11,382 bases of DNA, from the NCBI GenBank assembly GCA_021826795.1, contig JAKAYM010000054.1:1-11382 (forward strand). The letters run 5' to 3'. A program made the position numbers and the translations under genes. The notes beneath the pieces are model-generated. The model saw only the letters and a list, made by a program, of their open reading frames with translations. It ran no database searches and was not told the DNA's origin. This stretch comes from Thermoplasmata archaeon. Lineage in GTDB: Archaea; Thermoplasmatota; Thermoplasmata; Thermoplasmatales; Thermoplasmataceae. The number at the start of each line of letters is the position of its first letter. Within the stretch, counting starts at the first letter, position 1. Positions 6,180-11,382 of the stretch are shown piece after piece.

Positions 6180-8003
6180 ATGAATTATCTTTATTATAAT
6201 GATACACAATCCTTTCTGAATGATTATGAGAATATAGATTTTGCAGGTCTGCTATCCAGAAACTACAGGGAATTATATAGCTCCGATCCTGGGGTATTCC
6301 TTTACAATTCATGGAAAGGTTCTATAGGTTATCTCCATAAAATAATAAATGATCTGGATAAAAAGGGGATAGTTCTGGAATATATAATTCCTGCAGGCGG
6401 AGAGAGGGCAGATGCAATCCTTATTGGAAAAGCGGAAAAGCCCTCCCTTATAGTTATTGAAATGAAAGGCTGGAGGCACATGGAAAATACGGAAAGCGAT
6501 TACTTTGTCAGAGCCGATGGAAAACGCGAAGTCAATCCTGTATATCAGGTTCTAAATTATGAAGGGAAGATCAAGTACGGTGTGGAGAATGCAGACAGGT
6601 TTTTCACCGATTCACTTGTGATTTTATACAACATGGATGAACATAAAATGCAGCACGAGAAAATATATTTCAGGAACAATGAAAAATGCCTTGTTGATAA
6701 ACTTAGAAAAAACCTTGATCCTGGATTCGATGAAAGAACGGCATCATTGTTCATTAATGGGCGGTACATACAGAACAAGAATCTCTTCGATGCCGTGAGA
6801 TCATATTATAATGACATAAAAGACGGTGCAATGAATGCCCTGGCATCAAAGGGATACGGGCTGTACAGCGAACAGCTCGAGCCTTACGAGGGCATTATAG
6901 ATGATTTGCAAAATGGGATATCCAGAAATTATGTGATACACGGCGGCCCAGGTTCCGGTAAAACACTTATGGCAATAAATCTTCTTTTAAGATCAGAAAC
7001 AATGGAAAAACAATCCGTGCTTGCATACAGAAACAACAGGATGGTTGAATCACTGAGAAAGATGCTGGATGGTTTAAATCCCGGGCTTTCAACCATGATA
7101 AAATATTATTCCACCGGAAGGCCAGGCAATCCGGGAGTTGCCGATGATGGTTTCACTGTGAAATATAATATTGCCATCTTCGATGAGGCACAGAGGATGA
7201 CCTTAAGGAATATTCAAAATGCGGGGAATGTTGCGGATATATCAGTATTCTTTTACGATGATTCCCAGATACTCGGAAGAAGGGAGCAGGGCATGGCTGA
7301 AAATTTTAGAAAATATCTTGATAACCCCGTTGAGATAGAGCTTAAGGGAATGTACAGAAACGGCAATGAATATGGACAATTTGTTAACGATCTTCTGGGA
7401 GGGCAACCATCGCATCCTGATATGACCTATGAATTCAAGTATTTCAATGACATTGGTAAAATGATTGATGAATTAAGAAAGATGGTTGGTCGAAATAGGA
7501 AATCCGCACTTGTTGCTTCCTTTACTGAGGCAAAAGGTGATCTTAAAAACTCCGATTCCATGGATAACCTGCGTGTTGGCTACCCACTGTCCTCTGGATT
7601 TGATTTATATAAAAATACCAGTATCAGGATCCGCTGGCTCATGAATCCAAAGAAGGACTATGCACCTTTCTGGGTGGGCGGAGAGTCCAATAAACTGGAT
7701 AGATGCGCGTCAGTGTACGGCGCACAGGGATTTGAGGCCGATTACACCGGGGTTATATGGGGTAGAGACCTTGTGTGGCGTGGCGGTAAGTGGGTGCTTG
7801 GAGACAACTGCGAGGATTTTGAAATCAAGAAATCATTTTACAGCGGCAAAAATGGGAACAGAGATTCCTATAATACTGCAATATCACTTCTGATTAACAG
7901 GTACAGGATACTATTAACCAGGGGGATACACGGGACCTATATATTTTGCGAGGACGGAGAAACTGGAAAATACCTTCATAGCCTTATTGAACAAACGAAT
8001 TAA
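6180..8003 (+). CDS. PD-(D/E)XK nuclease fused to DUF2075 SF1 helicase/NTPase
   Basis: This 607-residue protein combines a predicted nuclease with a Schlafen-related SF1 motor of the DUF2075 family. The N-terminal domain (about 40-215) has the PD-(D/E)XK core: Asp78 in ERADAILIG, Glu94 and Lys96 in LIVIEMKGW, and a RecB-like Q-x3-Y motif (Gln123, Tyr127). Linker YSEQLEPYEGI (229-239) precedes the motor domain. Motor motifs are Walker A HGGPGSGKT (254-262), Walker B IFDEAQRM (333-340), DDSQIL (360-365, motif III-like), GMYRNG (390-395), VYGAQGFEADYTGVIWGRDL (512-531) and YRILLTRGIHGTYIF (575-589). These last blocks are the diagnostic C-terminal motifs of DUF2075. All catalytic positions look intact. 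DUF2075 proteins occur in defence islands and mobile elements, and the biochemical role is poorly defined. Nucleic-acid cleavage coupled to ATP hydrolysis is an inference. It is transcribed alone, divergent from the phosphotransferase, and its stop overlaps the stop of the glycosyltransferase gene. Confidence 0.9.
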   Translation: MNYLYYNDTQSFLNDYENIDFAGLLSRNYRELYSSDPGVFLYNSWKGSIGYLHKIINDLDKKGIVLEYIIPAGGERADAILIGKAEKPSLIVIEMKGWRHMENTESDYFVRADGKREVNPVYQVLNYEGKIKYGVENADRFFTDSLVILYNMDEHKMQHEKIYFRNNEKCLVDKLRKNLDPGFDERTASLFINGRYIQNKNLFDAVRSYYNDIKDGAMNALASKGYGLYSEQLEPYEGIIDDLQNGISRNYVIHGGPGSGKTLMAINLLLRSETMEKQSVLAYRNNRMVESLRKMLDGLNPGLSTMIKYYSTGRPGNPGVADDGFTVKYNIAIFDEAQRMTLRNIQNAGNVADISVFFYDDSQILGRREQGMAENFRKYLDNPVEIELKGMYRNGNEYGQFVNDLLGGQPSHPDMTYEFKYFNDIGKMIDELRKMVGRNRKSALVASFTEAKGDLKNSDSMDNLRVGYPLSSGFDLYKNTSIRIRWLMNPKKDYAPFWVGGESNKLDRCASVYGAQGFEADYTGVIWGRDLVWRGGKWVLGDNCEDFEIKKSFYSGKNGNRDSYNTAISLLINRYRILLTRGIHGTYIFCEDGETGKYLHSLIEQTN

Positions 8004-9178
8004 TCTTTAAAATTATCATTGCCATTCTGATTATGATAAAATTCGTTGTAAATATTTTCCATATTATCATAAAATTTCCTTGCTATTATGCTCCAGTCAT
8101 AATTATTCCTGACATATCCATATTCCTCCTGCCTGTCATGATCTATCATTTTCCTGTTATTTATAATCTCATTTATCCTGTTATAAAAAGATTCCACGTT
8201 CATGGGTATATATTCCAGATATTTACTGAAATCATCAAAGATTCCGTTAAAGAAATCTCCTGCCAGAACATATAACCCAGAAGATAATGCTTGCAGAATA
8301 ACCAACGAATATGAATCATTATGACTGGGGTATACAAAAATATCACACTCTCTGTACAATTTGGCCAGGTCCTCATCGCTTAACCTGCCGTGAAAGTTTA
8401 TTGATTTAATTTCCTTCAATTCCTCTTCAACTGGACCAGTTCCAGCTATGTGAAACTCTAATTTATTATCATCCCCGAATTTTTTTATCAGAGGAATCAA
8501 TATATCGAGACCCTTATTATATTCTAATGCTGCAACAAATAGGAACTTGATTTTCTGATCAGTTGTATGATTGTCCGGATAAAATAATTCAGTATCAACA
8601 CCAGGAGATAGAGGAAAATTATATTTTAAGTTCCACATATCTTTGAATTTGTCAAACATTGATTCATCTTTAGGAAAATAGTTAAAACCGTTTATATCTT
8701 TGAAATATGTCTTATAAAGATAATTAGCATATAATTTATGGAGTAAATCCTGTCTATCAACAAAATCACTAATTGTGAAAGCATGCCCTGAACCAATAAT
8801 CGGGATATTCATGCCTTTAAAGAATATGGAATATTCGTTCGCAAATAAATACACCATATCTGTCCTTCTGATTTCTTCTAGCAATCCCCTGGATTTTGCC
8901 CATTCCAAATCACGGTAATAAGGTCGCAGGATAGTATTCACATATACTCTTTCTGGAAGTGAATCCATCCTGTACTGATGTTTATGGATTTTAATCACAT
9001 TAAATCCGGATGTTATTTTTTTAATTTCTTGGTCAGAAATCCTGGTTTGTTTAAGGTTGTCTGATTCCACTATTGTTATATCCATATTTTCAGGAGCATA
9101 CCTCAATAAATTAAATAGAACATTCTCAGTCCCCCTTCCAGTACGGAGATCAGCACGCATAAAAAAGGTTAATTGCAC
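8000..9178 (-). CDS. GT-B family 4 glycosyltransferase with altered EX7E motif
   Basis: This is a 392-residue glycosyltransferase that probably acts at the cytoplasmic membrane surface in surface-glycan or protein glycosylation; donor and acceptor are unknown. The N-terminal Rossmann domain starts with LTFFMRADLRTGRGTENVLF (3-22), which contains the glycine-rich loop. The C-terminal Glycosyl_transf_1 domain runs from about 208: FLFVAALEYNKGLDIL (212-227), FHIAGTGPVEEEL (242-254), FHGRLSDEDLAKLYRECDIF (262-281) and YPSHNDSYSLVILQALSSG (283-301). The usual E-x7-E here reads Asp288-x7-Gln296, so both positions are changed. The rest of the nucleotide-sugar site is well preserved, including Lys222. 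The start is GTG at 9178, supported by GAGG four bases upstream; an ATG at residue 7 would remove the first beta strand. The gene is AT-rich. No other glycan genes are in view, so it appears isolated. Confidence 0.88.
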   Translation of the reverse strand: MQLTFFMRADLRTGRGTENVLFNLLRYAPENMDITIVESDNLKQTRISDQEIKKITSGFNVIKIHKHQYRMDSLPERVYVNTILRPYYRDLEWAKSRGLLEEIRRTDMVYLFANEYSIFFKGMNIPIIGSGHAFTISDFVDRQDLLHKLYANYLYKTYFKDINGFNYFPKDESMFDKFKDMWNLKYNFPLSPGVDTELFYPDNHTTDQKIKFLFVAALEYNKGLDILIPLIKKFGDDNKLEFHIAGTGPVEEELKEIKSINFHGRLSDEDLAKLYRECDIFVYPSHNDSYSLVILQALSSGLYVLAGDFFNGIFDDFSKYLEYIPMNVESFYNRINEIINNRKMIDHDRQEEYGYVRNNYDWSIIARKFYDNMENIYNEFYHNQNGNDNFKD

Positions 9179-9182
9179 ATTT

Positions 9183-9186
9183 CCTC
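9183..9186 (-). promoter_or_regulatory. Ribosome-binding site (GAGG) deciding a GTG start
   Basis: On the minus strand GAGG lies four bases before the GTG at 9178. It supports GTG as the start of the glycosyltransferase rather than the in-frame ATG at 9160. A T/A-rich element at about 9199-9207 is close to the canonical TATA distance, so leader length is uncertain. Confidence 0.45.
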
Positions 9187-9275
9187 ATAATCCCCTTGTT
9201 TAAAAAATTTGTGATACAGCATAATAATTGATCGGGATTTTTAAAGGTAATTACGTATGATGTTTCAAGAAATCT

Positions 9276-9283
9276 TTTATAAA
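9276..9283 (+). promoter_or_regulatory. TATA box of the prolyl oligopeptidase-like gene
   Basis: TTTATAAA is centred about 26 bases before the ATG at 9305, predicting a leaderless transcript from that ATG. It lies inside the reading frame if the upstream ATG at 9257 is used, which argues against the longer protein. Confidence 0.55.
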
Positions 9284-9304
9284 CTAATAATATTCCTTCT
9301 TAGT

Positions 9305-11062
9305 ATGAAAAACCTGAATTTTGAAATAATGGATAAAACAACCAGGGAATATGCTTTAGAACAAACAAACGTATCCAAAAAAATTTTCAATTCGGTTTAT
9401 AAGGGTATAGAGCCTGATTTGAGGCCATATATATTCACTGAAAAAATCAAGACTGTAAGGATGAATAAAGAAAAGCAATGTTTTATTACTATAGATAAGG
9501 GAAAGAACAATCTAGTAGTGAATAAGAATATACTTTACTCTACTGATGGCGTCATAGTATGGATCAAGGCAGAGGTTAACGGCAATAGAATAGCATTATT
9601 TGAAACAAATGGAAAGGACTCGGGAACAGTGAAAATATTCAGGGAAAGTAAGATAATATATGAGGAAGAAGGATTTATTCATGATATTATTTTTACATCT
9701 GATAGTTTCTATATAATTAAGGAAAGCAGGAATGAAAGAGCAGAAGATAGCAATTATTCATCAAATGCCGTGTACTTCAATAATGAGTGTGTTTTTGGAA
9801 AGGAAATACCTGCAGGTTTTGGCATTGTTGCTGAAAGTTATGGAAATAAAATAGTTTTAGCGGCCGAAGACAATACAAGGACCATAATATATACAGGGGA
9901 ACTCAATGATTCTTTAACCTGGAAAAAATTCAGGGAATATGATAAACGATTGAAGGCACTGGGTTACAGACAGGATAAGCTTTACACACTGATATTCGAT
10001 GGCAATGGAATAATAAGTTCTGGAGATAATAAATTCAGTATTAATGAACCGGTACAGGATGCGGTATCCGTGAAAGACGGTTTTCTTGTAGTTTGCATGA
10101 GAGATGCAAAATCTATACCGGTTCTTTATAGCAACGATGGGAAAATATTAAAGGAATACAAATTTGATTCTCCACGAGGTGTAATATCACTGGATTCAGA
10201 TGGGGAAAATGCTTTAATGATAATGAGCGGTTTTGGAACACCCTATGAAATTTATAGATATGAAAACCAGAATCTGGAAAAAATTAAATCAAATCCAGTT
10301 TCTGAACCCAATACAGAGGAAGATTTTATTTCTATGGAGGATTATAAAGTTCATTATTTCTTCCTGAAAGCTAAGGTGGAAACATACAATACAGTAATAT
10401 ATGGCTATGGTGGATTCAACATCTCACTTGTACCATCATATAATAGTCTGTTTGCCTATCTTTTAGATCATGGTGTCAATGTAGTGATCTGTAATCTTCC
10501 CGGTGGAGGAGAATATGGAGAAGAATGGCACAGACTAGGAATGGGCAGAAATAAAACCAATGTTTTTTCCTCATTCCGAAGAATTATTAAAAAGTTCCAC
10601 GATTCGGGGCATAAAATCATATGTTATGGTGTGAGCAATGGGGGCCTTCTCTCCTCATACACACTCACTACTGTTCCCGGACTACTTGAGGGTGCCATAA
10701 TAGGAAATCCGGTAATTGACATGATGAAATTTCATAAGCTTCTGGCGGGGCAGTACTGGACCAGTGAATATGGAAATCCTGATAATAAAGATGATGCGGC
10801 TTTTCTTGAAAACTATTCGCCAATGAATAAGATTAAGAATATGAAGTATCCACCAACCTTAATTTATTCCAGGCTGGAGGACGACAGGGTGCATCCATAT
10901 CATGCACTGGAATTTTATAATAAATTAAAAGCAACAGAAACCAGTGCATTTCTTATGATGGGCAACGGAGGGCATCTGGGAGCAGATCTGGAGGATATAG
11001 CTTCGGAAACAGCCTATATAGCATCCTTTATACAGTATGTGTTTTCCGGTGAATCATTATAA
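9305..11062 (+). CDS. Prolyl-oligopeptidase-family (S9) serine peptidase
   Basis: This is a 585-residue peptidase of family S9, probably cytoplasmic, that should cleave short peptides and thus take part in peptide turnover. Numbered from the ATG at 9305, the N-terminal part (about 45-340) is beta-rich and fits the degenerate propeller that excludes large substrates. The C-terminal alpha/beta-hydrolase part shows YGYGGFN (366-372), GGGEYGEEWH (400-409), the nucleophile elbow GVSNGG (442-447; Ser444), QYWTSEYGNP (483-492), LEDDRVHPYHA (524-534; Asp526, Arg528) and GNGGHLGA (553-560; His557). Tyr404, Trp485 and Arg528 correspond to the oxyanion, proline-stacking and carboxylate-binding residues of prolyl oligopeptidase, so Pro specificity is plausible. 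Two features are unusual: LPGGGEYG replaces the usual IRGGGEYG, and the protein is shorter than typical 600-700-residue relatives. An in-frame ATG at 9257 would add 16 hydrophobic residues. I reject it because the TATA box at 9276 fits the 9305 start. Confidence 0.9.
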   Translation: MKNLNFEIMDKTTREYALEQTNVSKKIFNSVYKGIEPDLRPYIFTEKIKTVRMNKEKQCFITIDKGKNNLVVNKNILYSTDGVIVWIKAEVNGNRIALFETNGKDSGTVKIFRESKIIYEEEGFIHDIIFTSDSFYIIKESRNERAEDSNYSSNAVYFNNECVFGKEIPAGFGIVAESYGNKIVLAAEDNTRTIIYTGELNDSLTWKKFREYDKRLKALGYRQDKLYTLIFDGNGIISSGDNKFSINEPVQDAVSVKDGFLVVCMRDAKSIPVLYSNDGKILKEYKFDSPRGVISLDSDGENALMIMSGFGTPYEIYRYENQNLEKIKSNPVSEPNTEEDFISMEDYKVHYFFLKAKVETYNTVIYGYGGFNISLVPSYNSLFAYLLDHGVNVVICNLPGGGEYGEEWHRLGMGRNKTNVFSSFRRIIKKFHDSGHKIICYGVSNGGLLSSYTLTTVPGLLEGAIIGNPVIDMMKFHKLLAGQYWTSEYGNPDNKDDAAFLENYSPMNKIKNMKYPPTLIYSRLEDDRVHPYHALEFYNKLKATETSAFLMMGNGGHLGADLEDIASETAYIASFIQYVFSGESL

Positions 11063-11077
11063 CTGACCATAAGAAAA

Positions 11078-11084
11078 ATTTAAA
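11078..11084 (+). promoter_or_regulatory. TATA-like element of the AIM24-family gene
   Basis: ATTTAAA is centred about 26 bases before the ATG at 11107, and no ribosome-binding site intervenes. The AIM24 gene therefore probably has its own leaderless promoter in the 44-base gap after the peptidase gene, rather than depending on read-through. Confidence 0.45.
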
Positions 11085-11106
11085 CCAGTGGACTCTTTAC
11101 CTTTTT

Positions 11107-11382
11107 ATGGTAAAATATGAAATTAGAGGAGGGGATGTGCAGTATCTTCACGCTACGCTGGAGACTAACGAGTCCGCCCTGGTTGAGCCGGGGCACCTGA
11201 TTTACAAAACGCCGGATGTGAAACTCGATACACGTTCCGGGGGTTTAAGAGGAGCATTATCTCACATGCTTGCGGGTTCTGCCGTATTTCTGCTGAAGCT
11301 TGACGGTCCCGGAACTTTCGGTTCCGCCGGGTTCCTTCCCGGTAAAGTCTTTGAGGTCAAACTCAACAACAGCTCAATAAGA
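11107..11382 (+). CDS. AIM24-family protein (TIGR00266/DUF124), N-terminal 92 codons only
   Basis: The window ends inside this gene; 92 codons are open from an ATG preceded by a TATA-like element. The opening VKYEIRGGDVQYLHATL (2-18), then ALVEPGHLIYKTPDV (24-38), GGLRGALSHMLAG (45-57) and GPGTFGSAGFLPGK (67-80), are the expected N-terminal blocks of the AIM24 family. These proteins have a TRAP-like beta fold and are widespread in prokaryotes. The yeast member affects mitochondrial organisation, but the prokaryotic function is not settled. About 53% of bases 11161-11382 are G or C, clearly above the genes to its left, and codons such as CCG, CTC, GTC and TCC are frequent. This could reflect high expression or separate ancestry. 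Confidence 0.88.
   Translation, partial: MVKYEIRGGDVQYLHATLETNESALVEPGHLIYKTPDVKLDTRSGGLRGALSHMLAGSAVFLLKLDGPGTFGSAGFLPGKVFEVKLNNSSIR

Noticed and set aside
7660..8275. Plus-strand frames at 7660-7893 and 8033-8275
   Set aside because: The first overlaps the conserved C-terminal motifs of the DUF2075 protein in another frame. The second is antisense to the glycosyltransferase C terminus and has no start signal or family match.
9257..9304. A hydrophobic leader (possible signal peptide) on the prolyl oligopeptidase
   Set aside because: The extra 16 residues have no typical signal-peptide cleavage region. A TATA box lies within that stretch at the right distance from the ATG at 9305, so it is probably promoter DNA.

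Overview
The window looks archaeal and most resembles a Thermoplasmatales-type acidophile (Ferroplasma/Cuniculiplasma-like). This is an inference. It rests on AT-rich sequence, heavy AGG/AGA arginine and ATA isoleucine codon use, and TATA-box-like elements that mostly sit 25-35 bases upstream of a start codon, the layout expected for leaderless archaeal transcripts. Two starts instead carry a short GGAG/GAGG ribosome-binding site. There are no rRNA or tRNA genes, no CRISPR array and no insertion sequence. Coding density is high and no gene-free stretch exceeds 300 bases.

Left part (1-5169): a long minus-strand gene, cut by the left edge, encodes a UvrD-type SF1A helicase fused to a RecB/AddB/Cas4-type nuclease with a four-cysteine Fe-S signature. 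It is divergent from a plus-strand polytopic membrane protein with SdpI-like (DUF1648) and DUF5808 segments. The shared 209-bp intergenic region contains a 10-bp inverted repeat lying upstream of both promoters. An EamA/DMT-family transporter (minus) converges on the membrane protein, and behind it lies a roughly 230-base AT-rich gap with palindromes but no gene.

Middle part (5170-8003): an APH/choline-kinase-like small-molecule phosphotransferase (minus) is divergent from a second helicase-nuclease-like protein (plus), which has an N-terminal PD-(D/E)XK nuclease domain followed by a DUF2075 SF1 NTPase. The two genes are separated by only 83 bases.

Right part (8000-11382): a GT-B family 4 glycosyltransferase (minus) overlaps the DUF2075 gene by four bases at their stop codons. 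It is divergent from a prolyl-oligopeptidase-family serine peptidase (plus), followed by the first 92 codons of an AIM24-family protein (plus). The glycosyltransferase and peptidase genes look more AT-rich than the left half, and the AIM24 gene is clearly more GC-rich.

I see no multi-gene operon and no complete known defence system. The genes are mostly single transcription units in alternating orientation. The best candidates for something under-described are the two distinct helicase-nuclease fusions less than 4 kb apart, especially the PD-(D/E)XK-DUF2075 protein, and the SdpI-like membrane protein sharing a promoter region with the UvrD-nuclease.
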